Source of the DNA: Sphingomonas azotifigens NBRC 15497
Lineage (GTDB): Bacteria > Pseudomonadota > Alphaproteobacteria > Sphingomonadales > Sphingomonadaceae
Reading direction: 5' to 3'
Length of the DNA stretch: 64,000 nucleotides
Assembly: GCF_002091475.1 (NCBI RefSeq)
Contig: NZ_BCTR01000007.1
Coordinates: 62,001-126,000 of the forward strand
Every line of letters starts with the position of its first letter. The stretch's first letter is position 1. Both the position numbers and the translations under genes were made by a program. The notes below the pieces were generated by a model, which saw only the letters and a list, made by a program, of their open reading frames with translations, was not told the DNA's origin and did not search any database. Shown in pieces: positions 33,522 to 42,372 of the stretch.

Positions 33522-34714
33522 TGGGGTCCTCCCGGGATAATCGTCTGGATCATGCCCGCGTCGACGGCGTCGGGCCGCAGGCGAAGATAGGTTTGCAGCG
33601 GTGCGACCGCCTCGGACGGCCGGCCGGTCTTCATCAGCGAGAGGCCCAGCCCGCGATGCGCCTCGGCCAGGGTCGGATCGAGCTGGACGGCATGGGCGTA
33701 GAAATCGGCTGCGGCCGCCAGGTCGCGGGGGGCGCCGCGCGTTCGATAGAGATCGCCGCGCTTGAGCCACAGCGTTGCCGTCCATCCCGCCGTCGCCAGG
33801 TTCTGGATCAGATACTCGCTGGCGCCGAAATCGTTGAGCTTGATCTGATCGTCGAGGAACTGCGCGAGGAAAGGGGCAAGCGCGGCGCGATAGCGTTCGG
33901 TGCCGTCGTCGCGATCGGCGCCGTCCGGTGCCGCGAGCTCGGCAAGATAGGCGGCGCGTTCGGCATAGGGTGGATGCGACGCGGCAAAGGCGATGTAGCG
34001 AAAGTTGGGCTTTTTCAGGCCCTTCGCGCTGGCGGATGCCTCGGCTTCGGCCATCATGTGCTGCCAGACGACCGTTGCCGACTGGGGCCGGAGGCTGCTG
34101 CGGTTGAGATAGGCGATGCCGAGCTTGTCCGCCTCGCGTTCCTGATCGCGGCCATGGCGGAAAAAGCCGCCATAGACGGCCAGCTGGAAATTCTGGAAGT
34201 TCTGCATCGTCTGGTAACTGGCGCCGAGGCTCGTCAGCAGCGCCATCCAGGCAACGGCATCGGTCCCCGAGCGCCGCTCCTTGAACGCCGCCAGGGTATG
34301 CCGGCGCTCGTAATGGCCGAACTCATGGCCGAGCACGGTCGCCAGCTCCGCTTCGTTGCGGAGGCGCAGCAACAGTCCCGAATAGACGCGCATGGTGCCG
34401 TTGGGCGTCATGCTCGCGTTGAACATCGGCGCGCGGATCACATAGACGCGCACCGAACCGCAGCGATCGTCACCCACCGTGGCGCAGAGCACCGACGTCA
34501 CATAGCCGGTGAGCCGCTCGTCGCGGATGCGCAGCGGCGAGGCGGCGAGCTGGCGCTCTTCCTCGTCCGCCTCGTGCCACAGGCCGATCTCGTCCACCCC
34601 GTGCGGCTGGTATGCGCCCTGATAGGGCGGGGGCAGCGCCGCCGGTTGCGCGGCGGCCGGGCCGGCGAGCAGCAGCCCGGCGGCAGCCGCCCACCACGTC
34701 GATCGCCGGATCAT
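33518..34714 (-). CDS. M48-family zinc metalloprotease with C-terminal TPR repeats (BepA-like)
   Basis: This 398-residue protein has a signal peptide (AAAAGLLLAGPAAAQ), a peptidase M48 domain with zinc motif HEFGH (near residue 137) and downstream third ligand in EADKLG, then two TPR-like units (LAAAADFYAHAVQLDPTLAEAHRGLGLSLMKTGRPSEAVAPLQTYLRLRP). This matches the BepA/LoiP group, periplasmic proteases and chaperones for outer-membrane assembly. It overlaps both neighbouring genes by ATGA. Confidence 0.88.
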   Translation of the reverse strand: MIRRSTWWAAAAGLLLAGPAAAQPAALPPPYQGAYQPHGVDEIGLWHEADEEERQLAASPLRIRDERLTGYVTSVLCATVGDDRCGSVRVYVIRAPMFNASMTPNGTMRVYSGLLLRLRNEAELATVLGHEFGHYERRHTLAAFKERRSGTDAVAWMALLTSLGASYQTMQNFQNFQLAVYGGFFRHGRDQEREADKLGIAYLNRSSLRPQSATVVWQHMMAEAEASASAKGLKKPNFRYIAFAASHPPYAERAAYLAELAAPDGADRDDGTERYRAALAPFLAQFLDDQIKLNDFGASEYLIQNLATAGWTATLWLKRGDLYRTRGAPRDLAAAADFYAHAVQLDPTLAEAHRGLGLSLMKTGRPSEAVAPLQTYLRLRPDAVDAGMIQTIIPGGPQ

Positions 34715-35487
34715 GGCTTGGCCTGGGCCGGACCTTGCGGCTGCGCCTTGGGCGGGGTGCTGCCGGGGAAATCCTCGAGCAACTGGTGGATGCGCTTCTC
34801 CGAGCCTTCCGCGTCGCGGACGTCGCCGCCCATCGCGGCATCGGCGTTCAGCCACAGCAGATCGCCGGTGCGCAGGTCGACCAGGCCGGCATAGCCTTCA
34901 TGCTGGCCCGACTTGACCGCCAGCCCCGGCCCGAACGCGGCGAGGACCTGCAGCACCTTGCGGCCGGTGGAGCCATAGGCGTCGCGGGTGAAGAGGAACA
35001 GGCCGTAATCGGCGTCCTTCGCACCGGGCAGATCGGCGACGCCCTTGCCCAGCGACCAGTCGAACACGGCATGCTTGTTGTCGCGCTTCTTGGTGGGCAG
35101 GCGGTTGCCGACGAAGAACTGGTATTTGATCACCGCATCGGAGACAGCGGCGAACAGCTGGAGATGCTCCTGCAGCGTCTGTGCGTCGTCGCCATAGGCT
35201 TCGGGGGCGGCGATCACCGCGTTGCCCAGCGATGCCTGGGCCTTTTCGAGGGCCGCCTGAAGGTTGGTCCTGGCCTTGTCGGTCCAGTCGCCGTTCGGTT
35301 CGAACAGGCCACCGGTGGATTGCGCGCCGACGCTGATCGACGGGCGGAACACCAGGATCTTCTTGCCGCTATTGGGCGCGAGCTCGAAGCCCTGGCGCGT
35401 CGCGGAGCGTTCCTGTGCCTGTGCCGGGTTGCCGACGACGAGCGTCAGCCCGGCCGCAAGCAGGAACGCCCAAAACAAGCCTTTCAT
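34711..35487 (-). CDS. Exported protein of unknown function, first gene of an operon
   Basis: The 258-residue protein has a signal peptide (FLLAAGLTLVVGNPAQAQ) and a compact domain (KKILVFRPSISVGAQSTGGLFEPNGDWTDKARTNLQAALEKAQ) reminiscent of periplasmic lipoprotein-like surface proteins that turn over with an M48 partner. The C-terminus is Pro/Gln-rich. No family was named with confidence. AAAGGGGGG precedes ATG 35487. It heads a three-gene unit with the M48 protease. Confidence 0.7.
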   Translation of the reverse strand: MKGLFWAFLLAAGLTLVVGNPAQAQERSATRQGFELAPNSGKKILVFRPSISVGAQSTGGLFEPNGDWTDKARTNLQAALEKAQASLGNAVIAAPEAYGDDAQTLQEHLQLFAAVSDAVIKYQFFVGNRLPTKKRDNKHAVFDWSLGKGVADLPGAKDADYGLFLFTRDAYGSTGRKVLQVLAAFGPGLAVKSGQHEGYAGLVDLRTGDLLWLNADAAMGGDVRDAEGSEKRIHQLLEDFPGSTPPKAQPQGPAQAKP

Positions 35488-35734
35488 GATCCCCCCTTTG
35501 TGCTGCGCCCCCTGTTTGCGCAACGGGATCAGGTTAATCCTCGTTTCATGACCGTATCAACCTGTTTCTTTGATCGACTGGAAGCGTTTCGAGACCAGCT
35601 TTGTCGTCGTTCGCACGCGGGGCCCGCGGACGCTACGGCCTCCACGCGTCCCCGCTTGGTCGCCAGCCGCGCTTGACAGGGCGGCACCGGCGCGCGCACC
35701 GCTGGGCCTCGCTTTTGCCGGAGGGTGTGCACGC

Positions 35735-36511
35735 ATGGCTGTTTCGCTGGTCCCCACGCGTCGCTGGCTACTCGCCGCGTTCGGCACGCTGCTCGCGGTG
35801 CCCGCCCATTCCGCACCGCGCGCACCGCTGGTACTCGCCGCTGCCAGCCTGCAGGAATCGATGAACGCCGCCGCCGATGCCTGGGTGCAGATGGGGCATG
35901 TGCGGCCGATCCTGTCCTTCGCCGCCTCGTCGGCGCTTGCCCGGCAGATCCAGTCGGGCGCGCCGGCCGACCTGTTCGTCTCGGCCGACGAACCCTGGAT
36001 GGACGCGGTCGACAAGGCGGGGAAGCTCGCGCCGGGCACCCGCACCGCCTTTCTCGGCAATCGGCTGGTGCTGGCCGGCGCGTCGGCGGATCGTCGTAGC
36101 GTGCCGCTCGATCGCGCCGGTCCGCTGCTTGCCGCGATCGGGCCGGCGCGGCTGGCGATGGCCGATCCCGATGCGGTGCCGGCCGGGCTCTATGGCAAGG
36201 CGGCGCTACAGAAGATCGGGGCCTGGGACCGGCTGGCGCCCCAAGTGGTACGGGCCGAGAATGTCCGCGCGGCGCTGGCGCTGGTCGAGCGCGGCGCGGC
36301 GCCGTTCGGCATCGTCTATGCCACCGACGCGCGCGCCTCGGTCAAGGTACGGATCGCGGGCGTATTCCCGGCGGGCAGCCATCCGCCGATCCGCTATCCC
36401 GTCGCCCGGCTGAAGACCGCCGCCAGCCCCGATGCCGAGCCGTTCCGCCGCTTCCTGATCAGCGCCCGCGGCAAGGCGATCTTCGCGCGCTACGGCTTCA
36501 CGCCGCTGTAG
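35735..36511 (+). CDS. modA: Molybdate-binding periplasmic protein ModA
   Basis: A 258-residue solute-binding protein with signal peptide WLLAAFGTLLAVPAHSA. Family motifs are LVLAAASLQESMNAAADAW, LSFAASSALARQIQSGAPADLFVSADEPWMD and later AMADPDAVPAGLYGKAAL and VERGAAPFGIVYATDA. ModA delivers molybdate or tungstate to ModBC. I set the start at 35735 with GGAGG just upstream, discarding a longer frame. Its last 14 bases overlap a convergent PEP-CTERM gene that separates it from modB. Confidence 0.9.
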   Translation: MAVSLVPTRRWLLAAFGTLLAVPAHSAPRAPLVLAAASLQESMNAAADAWVQMGHVRPILSFAASSALARQIQSGAPADLFVSADEPWMDAVDKAGKLAPGTRTAFLGNRLVLAGASADRRSVPLDRAGPLLAAIGPARLAMADPDAVPAGLYGKAALQKIGAWDRLAPQVVRAENVRAALALVERGAAPFGIVYATDARASVKVRIAGVFPAGSHPPIRYPVARLKTAASPDAEPFRRFLISARGKAIFARYGFTPL

Positions 36512-37208
36512 GGCGGTCGGCGCGAAGCCGGGGCGATCCGGGAACGCTGGAGCGGCGACGCCGCAGCGCGCCACCGGCGGCGCCGAACCCGACGATCATC
36601 AAGCCCCAACTGCCCGGTTCCGGCACCGCATCACCGAGTATGCGGAAGCCGATGTTCAGGCTGTCCTGACGCCAGCCCTGGCGCTGGAGCGCGCCGCCCG
36701 GGCCCGTGGGGGTGAGTTCGGTATGGGCATAGGCGATCGCCGGATGGGCGACAGTGTCGCTCATCAACGCGTGATCATAGTCGCCGCTGAGGAAGCTGAA
36801 GCCGATCCAGTAGATCGCGCCGACCGTCACCGTCTGGTGAATCGTGCCGCCGATCGGCGTTTCATTCGGAGGGTAGGGCAGATTGGGAATGAGCGGCGCG
36901 TCGAACGCGACGCTGGCGAGCGGATTGGCGAAATCGGGCAACCCGTTGTTGTCGGCATAGAGCGACGCCAGCAACCGTGAACTCAGGGTCTGCCGGAAAT
37001 AGCCTTCGAGACCGGTGATCGTGGCCGTCGTTGCCCTGAATGCTCCATAGATCTCCGACTGTTGCGCGAGCCCGACAAAGTAGCCGGCGTTCACGGTGGG
37101 TGTGCCCGTGTCGTAAATGACCGTCGTTCCCGCGTGTGCGTCGGATCCAGGCAATGTAAGCGCACAGAGCAGGCACGTGGATGCAAGCGCTATTCGTACG
37201 GTGATCAT
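36498..37208 (-). CDS. PEP-CTERM sorted exported protein
   Basis: This 236-residue protein has a signal peptide (ALASTCLLCALTLPGSDAHA), a beta-rich body and a C-terminal sorting tag: VPEPGSWGLMIVGFGAAGGALRRRR. Such tags are recognised by an exosortase-like enzyme and tie proteins to polysaccharide export. The body was not assigned to a family. A run of G lies before ATG 37208. It is inverted between modA and modB and overlaps the end of modA. Confidence 0.82.
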   Translation of the reverse strand: MITVRIALASTCLLCALTLPGSDAHAGTTVIYDTGTPTVNAGYFVGLAQQSEIYGAFRATTATITGLEGYFRQTLSSRLLASLYADNNGLPDFANPLASVAFDAPLIPNLPYPPNETPIGGTIHQTVTVGAIYWIGFSFLSGDYDHALMSDTVAHPAIAYAHTELTPTGPGGALQRQGWRQDSLNIGFRILGDAVPEPGSWGLMIVGFGAAGGALRRRRSSVPGSPRLRADRPTAA

Positions 37209-37446
37209 GGATTTGTCCCCCCGGAACGCATGATGGTCCAACGAATTTATGTGCTGTTAACTATATATGATTCGCTAGTGTAATGAAAGAATTTTTTGTT
37301 GCTTTCGGCGGGGTAGTGCGGCCGATTTGCGCGGCAACGTGGAGCGTCGGATCGATCTTGCGTCCGACGCCGGAACCGCGGAAGAGTCCGGCGATGCATG
37401 TGCGGCCCGCCTTTGTCCCATCCCTGCTCGCGCGGGTGTCGCCAGC

Positions 37447-38136
37447 ATGCTGAGCGGCGAGGAATGGGGAATCGTTCTTCTCTCGCTGAAGGTGGGGGGC
37501 GTGGCGGTGCTGGCGGTGCTGCCGCTGGCGTTCGCGCTGGCCTGGCTGCTTGCCCGGGTGCGCTTTCCCGGCAAGCTGCTGCTCGACGCCTTGGTTCACC
37601 TGCCGCTGGTGGTGCCACCGGTGGTCACCGGCTGGATGCTGCTGCTCGCCTTCGCGCCGGCGGGGCCGATCGGCGGGCTGCTCGAGCGCTGGTTCGGCGT
37701 GACCGTGCTGTTCCGCTGGAGCGGCGCGGCGATCGCGGCGGGGGTAATGGCGCTGCCGTTGATGGTGCGGGCGATCCGGCTGTCGCTCGAGGCGGTGGAC
37801 CAGCGGCTGGAGCAGGCGGCGCGCAGCCTGGGGGCAGGGCCGGTGCGGACCTTCGCCACGATCACGCTGCCGCTGGCGCTGCCCGGCGTGCTGGCGGGGC
37901 TGGTGCTCGGATTCGCGCGGGCGCTCGGCGAATTCGGCGCGACGATCTCGTTCGTCTCGAACGTGCCGGGCGAGACCGAGACGCTGCCGCTGGCGATCTA
38001 TTCGGCGCTGCAGGTGCCGGGCGGCGAGGGGCAGGTGCTGCGGCTGGCGGGCGTGTCGATCGCCATCGCCTTCGTCGCGCTGCTGGCATCGGAACTGGTC
38101 GCGCGGCGGGCGGGGCGGGGCACGCATGTCCTTTGA
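37447..38136 (+). CDS. modB: Molybdate ABC transporter permease ModB
   Basis: A 229-residue permease with about five membrane helices, the LPLVVPPVVTGWMLLLAF segment typical of ModB, and the EAA loop DQRLEQAARSLGAGPVRTFATITLPLALPGVLAG that contacts the ATPase. FARALGEFGATISFVSNVPGETETLP is a ModB signature. Start ATG 37447. The stop lies inside the modC start region (11-base overlap). Confidence 0.92.
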   Translation: MLSGEEWGIVLLSLKVGGVAVLAVLPLAFALAWLLARVRFPGKLLLDALVHLPLVVPPVVTGWMLLLAFAPAGPIGGLLERWFGVTVLFRWSGAAIAAGVMALPLMVRAIRLSLEAVDQRLEQAARSLGAGPVRTFATITLPLALPGVLAGLVLGFARALGEFGATISFVSNVPGETETLPLAIYSALQVPGGEGQVLRLAGVSIAIAFVALLASELVARRAGRGTHVL

Positions 38137-38737
38137 CATCGACGTCCGCTGTCGGCTCGGCGACGCGGAGATAGACTGCCGGATCGAGCCCGGCGCGGGC
38201 GTGACCGTGCTGTTCGGTCCCTCGGGCGCGGGCAAGACCAGCGTGCTCAACATGGTGGCCGGGCTGCTGCGGCCCGATGCCGGCCATATCCGGGTGGGCG
38301 CGGATACGTTGTTCGACGCCGCCGCCGGCATCGACCTGCCGCCCGAGGCGCGGCGGGCGGGCTATGTCTTCCAGGAATCGCGGCTGTTCCCGCATCTGCG
38401 GGTGCGTGCCAACCTGCTCTATGGCCTGCCCAAGCGGGCGGCGCTGGACGTCGACGGGGTGATCGGGCTGCTCGGCATCGCGCCGCTGCTCGATCGCTGG
38501 CCGCGCACGCTTTCGGGCGGCGAGGCCAAGCGGGTGGCGATCGGCCGGGCGCTGCTCCGCGATCCCGCCTTCCTGCTGCTCGACGAGCCGCTCGCCTCGC
38601 TCGACCGTGCCCGGCGCGAGGAGATCCTCGGCTTGCTCGAACGCTTGCGCGACGGCATCGGCTTGCCCATCCTGCTCGTCACCCATGAGCGCGACGAGGC
38701 CGAGCGGCTGGGCGATCGGATCGTCGCGTTCGGCTGA
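38126..38737 (+). CDS. modC: Molybdate ABC transporter ATPase ModC, lacking the MOP domain
   Basis: This 203-residue ATPase has Walker A GPSGAGKT (residues 31-38), Q-loop VFQES, signature LSGGE, Walker B FLLLDEP, D-loop SLD and switch His in LVTHERDEAERLGDRI. It ends just after the nucleotide-binding domain, whereas ModC is usually about 350 residues with a C-terminal MOP/TOBE molybdate-sensing domain. Feedback (trans-inhibition) by molybdate may therefore be missing. It overlaps modB. Confidence 0.9.
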   Translation: MSFDIDVRCRLGDAEIDCRIEPGAGVTVLFGPSGAGKTSVLNMVAGLLRPDAGHIRVGADTLFDAAAGIDLPPEARRAGYVFQESRLFPHLRVRANLLYGLPKRAALDVDGVIGLLGIAPLLDRWPRTLSGGEAKRVAIGRALLRDPAFLLLDEPLASLDRARREEILGLLERLRDGIGLPILLVTHERDEAERLGDRIVAFG

Positions 38738-38790
38738 GCCGGTCACGCTTTGGCAAGCATTTCCGGCAAAATGGGTGCGAAGCCAGGGAC

Positions 38791-40512
38791 ATGCGGGGGG
38801 AAATTGGGGTGATCATCGGGATCGATCTGGGGACGACGAACAGCGCGGCGGCGATCTGGCGGGACGGCCAGTCGGTGCTGGTGCCCAATGCGCTGGGCGA
38901 CCTGCTGACCCCGTCCGCGGTGAGCATCGCCGACGACGGCAGCGTGCTGGTGGGCATGGCTGCGCGCGAACGGCAATCGACCCATCCGCGCGACACCGTC
39001 ACCGCGTTCAAGCGCTATATCGGCACCCAGCAGACGGTGAAGCTGGGCAAGCGCAGCTTCGATGCCGAGGACCTTTCGGCGCTGGTGCTGCGCAGCCTGA
39101 AGGCGGACGTCGAGGCATTTACCGGCGAGGCGGTGACCGGGGCGGTGATCACCGTCCCCGCCTATTTCAACGATCGCCAGCGCAAGGCCACCCGCCGCGC
39201 CGGCGAGATGGCCGGGCTCGACGTGCGCCGGCTGGTCAACGAACCGACCGCCGCCGCGCTAGCCTATGGCATCCAGTCGCGCGAGCAGGAGCCGTTCCTG
39301 GTGTTCGATCTGGGCGGCGGGACCTTCGACGTGTCGATCGTCGAGGTGTTCGACGGCATCGTCGAGGTGCGCGCCTCGTCGGGCGACAACCGGCTCGGCG
39401 GCGAGGATTTCAACGAGCGGATGGTGGAGCTTGCCCGGCGCACGCTCGATCCCGCGGGCAAGCTGGCCAAGGCCGATCCGGTAGCGCTGGGCGAACTGCT
39501 CCGCGCCGCCGCCGAGCGCGCCCGCCGCGCGCTCACCGATGCCGACAGCACCGAGTTCAGCCTGGTGTGGAACGGCGAGGTGTTCGCGACGCCGGTGACG
39601 GCCGATGCGTTCGAGGAGGCGGCGCAGCCGCTGCTCCAGCGGCTGCGCGATCCGGTGCTGCGCTCGCTGCGCGACAGCGATATCCGCGTCGATGCACTCA
39701 GCGAGATCGTGCTGGTCGGCGGCAGCACCCGCATGCCGGTGGTGCGCCGGGCGATGACGCGGATGTTCGGCCGTTTCCCCAACACCAGCGTCCATCCCGA
39801 CCATGCCGTGGCGCTCGGCGCGGCGGTGCAGGCGGGGCTGCTCGCGCGCGATTCGGCGCTGGACGAGGTGCGGCTGACCGATGTGTGCCCGTTCACGCTG
39901 GGCATCGAGCATGCCGAGGCCGATGGCCGCGGCGGCTATCGCACCGGGCTGTTCTCGCCGATCATCGATCGCAACACGCCGATCCCGACCAGCCGATCGA
40001 AGGTCTATTCGACGATCGCCGACAACCAGCGCGAGATCCGCTTCGGCATCTATCAGGGCGAATCGCGCGAGGTCGCCGGCAATGTCCGGCTGGGCGAGCT
40101 GCGCGTGCAGGTGCCGCTCAAGCCTGCCGGCCAGGTCTCGGCCGAATGCCGCTTCACCTATGACAGCTCGGGGCTGCTCGAGGTCGACATCTCGGTGCCG
40201 AGCGCGAACATCACCCGCAACCTGGTGATCATGGACGAGACCGACACGCTGACCGAGGCGCAGATCGCCGAGCGCCGCGCCGCGCTCGCCGCGCTCAAGG
40301 TGCATCCGCGCGAGGAGAGCGAGAACGTCGCGGTGCTGGCCCGCGCGCAGCGCTGCTACGAGAATTTCCTCGGTGTCCAGCGCGAGCAGGTGAGCCACTG
40401 GATCACGCTGTTCGAGCAGGTGCTCGAACGCCAGGATCCGCGCGCGATCAAGGAAGCGCGGGACCAGCTGGTCCTGTCGCTCGACAGCCTGGAAGGGGAG
40501 CGCTTCCTGTGA
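38791..40512 (+). CDS. hscC: Hsp70-family chaperone HscC
   Basis: A 573-residue Hsp70 with phosphate-1 motif IGIDLGTTNS, phosphate-2 FDLGGGTFDVSIVEV and the adenosine motif VLVGGSTRMPVVR, then a short substrate domain. Total length and the reduced C-terminal lid fit HscC (Hsc62) rather than DnaK (about 640). HscC of E. coli works with the membrane J proteins DjlB/DjlC; here the next gene, overlapping as GTGA, has a J-like N-terminus. GTG 38809 is an alternative start with a GGGGG site. Confidence 0.88.
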   Translation: MRGEIGVIIGIDLGTTNSAAAIWRDGQSVLVPNALGDLLTPSAVSIADDGSVLVGMAARERQSTHPRDTVTAFKRYIGTQQTVKLGKRSFDAEDLSALVLRSLKADVEAFTGEAVTGAVITVPAYFNDRQRKATRRAGEMAGLDVRRLVNEPTAAALAYGIQSREQEPFLVFDLGGGTFDVSIVEVFDGIVEVRASSGDNRLGGEDFNERMVELARRTLDPAGKLAKADPVALGELLRAAAERARRALTDADSTEFSLVWNGEVFATPVTADAFEEAAQPLLQRLRDPVLRSLRDSDIRVDALSEIVLVGGSTRMPVVRRAMTRMFGRFPNTSVHPDHAVALGAAVQAGLLARDSALDEVRLTDVCPFTLGIEHAEADGRGGYRTGLFSPIIDRNTPIPTSRSKVYSTIADNQREIRFGIYQGESREVAGNVRLGELRVQVPLKPAGQVSAECRFTYDSSGLLEVDISVPSANITRNLVIMDETDTLTEAQIAERRAALAALKVHPREESENVAVLARAQRCYENFLGVQREQVSHWITLFEQVLERQDPRAIKEARDQLVLSLDSLEGERFL

Positions 40513-42212
40513 CCGCCGGCTGGCCGTGGCGCCTGCTGGACATCGAACCGACCCCGGACCGCCGCGCGATCCGCTCCGCCTATAGCGCCAAGCTCAAGGC
40601 GATCGACGTCGATGCCGACAAGGACGGCTTCATCGCGCTGCGCGAAGCCTATGACCAGGCGCTGGCGCTCGCGCCGCATCTGGCGACCGTCGACGAGGAG
40701 AATGGCGCGGCACCGGCGCCGGAGGAACTGCCGGCTGCTGCGGAGACCCTGGCGACGGAACCGGAACGCGAGGGCGCCGGGCAGGATGTCGGCGCCTTGC
40801 TGGAGCGCTGGCGCGATGCCGGCCCCGAGGACGATGTGCCGCCGCACCGCATCGCGGCGGATGCGCGCTGGCAAGAACAGGGGGCGGACCTGCCCGAACC
40901 GCCGGCACCGCTTCCGCCGCCCCAGCCGTGGCGCGAGGCCGAGGTCGCTGCCGCACATGCCGCCGCCGAAGCGCTGCAGGGCCTGCTCTACCGGCTCGGC
41001 GATCCCGAGGATCCGCTTTACGAGACCGACCAGACGGCGACGCTGTTCGCCCACATGCAGACGGTGTTCGCCGATCCCGACGCGGAGACGGTGGACGGCT
41101 TCGCCGCGGCCGAGCGCTGGTTCGAACGGCTGTTGATGGGTACCGCGCCCGCCTCCGATCCGCTGCTGCGACCGGTGTCCGAGCATTTCGGCTGGGAGGC
41201 GCGCGAGGGTTCGATCGAGCAGGGGCCGATGGCGACGGCACTGATGCGACGGCGGCGCGGCCTCGAATTCTACGACGCGGTGCGCCAGCCCGGCCATCCG
41301 CTGCATGGCGCCTGGCAGGAACTGACCACCCCCGCCAACGAGCGCAGCCGCCGCGGCATCGTGTGGAAGCAGAACATCCAGAAGCTGCTCGCCATCGTGC
41401 GCAACGAGCATCCGATGCTGGAGGGGTGCTTCGATTCCTATCGCGTGTCGCTCTGGGAGCAGGGCGGGGCGCGCTTCCCGGTTCGCTGGGTGGTGTTCGG
41501 CATCTGGGTGCTGGTCACGCTTGCGCGCTGCGCCAGTTCGATGCCCGAGCCGCCGCGACAGACCTCGACCATGAGCATGCCCTGGGAGACTCCGTTGCAG
41601 AACCCGGCAGCGGATATCGATCCGATGCTGCAGCGGCTCGCCGGCGAAGGCGTCAGCTTCGCGGCGTTGACCAAGGCCAATCCGGCGCTGACGGCGGCGT
41701 TGCTCGACAAGTGGCGGGAGGGCAAGGCCGAGAAGATCACGCTCGCGACGTTCAACGGAACGCTGCACCACGAGCTCAACCAATGGTTCCTGAACGGCGT
41801 GTACCAGACGCCCGAGCTGCTGCGCGACTTCCAGCAGATCCGGCTGGAGCAGGCCGAGACGCTGAAGGACGATCCGGAGACCTGCAACCGCTTCCTGCTC
41901 GGCGCGATCCCCTATCCGACGACGACCAAGCCGCTGCCCGAGGCGATGCAGGCCCGGCAGAAGGCGCTGTACGCCCGCGCGCTGCTGGCGGCGAAAAGCG
42001 CCGACTACCGCCTGGCGGAGCAGGCCAAGATCCCGCCGGCGGTGGGCGCCAAGGCGCTGCGGCTGTCCGGGCTGACGGTCGAGCGGTTCAACATGGTGAT
42101 CAAGCGCGAAGGGGCGACCGACGCGGAAGGTTGCACCGTCCGCCGGATCCTGCTCCGCACCGCGCTGGAGCGGAACAAGCCCGACGTGGTGCCGCTGTTG
42201 CAGATGCTGTGA
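40509..42212 (+). CDS. Membrane-anchored J-like protein, putative HscC partner
   Basis: This 567-residue protein has an N-terminal J-like helical unit (WRLLDIEPTPDRRAIRSAYSAKLKAIDVDADKDGFIALREAYDQAL, residues 6-54) that lacks the catalytic His-Pro-Asp; the loop reads DVD. A Pro/Glu-rich linker follows. A single membrane helix lies near residues 323-343 (FPVRWVVFGIWVLVTLA), and about 220 residues follow it. The layout is like DjlB/DjlC of E. coli. Coupled translation with hscC supports a shared function. Whether it can stimulate ATPase activity is uncertain. Confidence 0.75.
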   Translation: MTAGWPWRLLDIEPTPDRRAIRSAYSAKLKAIDVDADKDGFIALREAYDQALALAPHLATVDEENGAAPAPEELPAAAETLATEPEREGAGQDVGALLERWRDAGPEDDVPPHRIAADARWQEQGADLPEPPAPLPPPQPWREAEVAAAHAAAEALQGLLYRLGDPEDPLYETDQTATLFAHMQTVFADPDAETVDGFAAAERWFERLLMGTAPASDPLLRPVSEHFGWEAREGSIEQGPMATALMRRRRGLEFYDAVRQPGHPLHGAWQELTTPANERSRRGIVWKQNIQKLLAIVRNEHPMLEGCFDSYRVSLWEQGGARFPVRWVVFGIWVLVTLARCASSMPEPPRQTSTMSMPWETPLQNPAADIDPMLQRLAGEGVSFAALTKANPALTAALLDKWREGKAEKITLATFNGTLHHELNQWFLNGVYQTPELLRDFQQIRLEQAETLKDDPETCNRFLLGAIPYPTTTKPLPEAMQARQKALYARALLAAKSADYRLAEQAKIPPAVGAKALRLSGLTVERFNMVIKREGATDAEGCTVRRILLRTALERNKPDVVPLLQML

Positions 42213-42228
42213 CGGGGTGAACGGGGGA

Positions 42229-42248
42229 GGGGGCAGGCCCGCCCCCTT
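42229..42248 (+). terminator. Short hairpin after the J-like gene
   Basis: GGGGGC/GCCCCC with a six-base loop is followed by TTGG only. It is a weak terminator candidate for the hscC operon. Confidence 0.35.
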
Positions 42249-42372
42249 GGCTCAGCCCAAGTTGCACGGGTGAGAAATCCTTGCTGCCCCCCACAGCGTC
42301 ACCCCGGCGAAAGCCGGGGTCCATTGGGGTCTCGCTATCGGCTTTTGCCGGCACCGAGCGGCGAATGGATCC

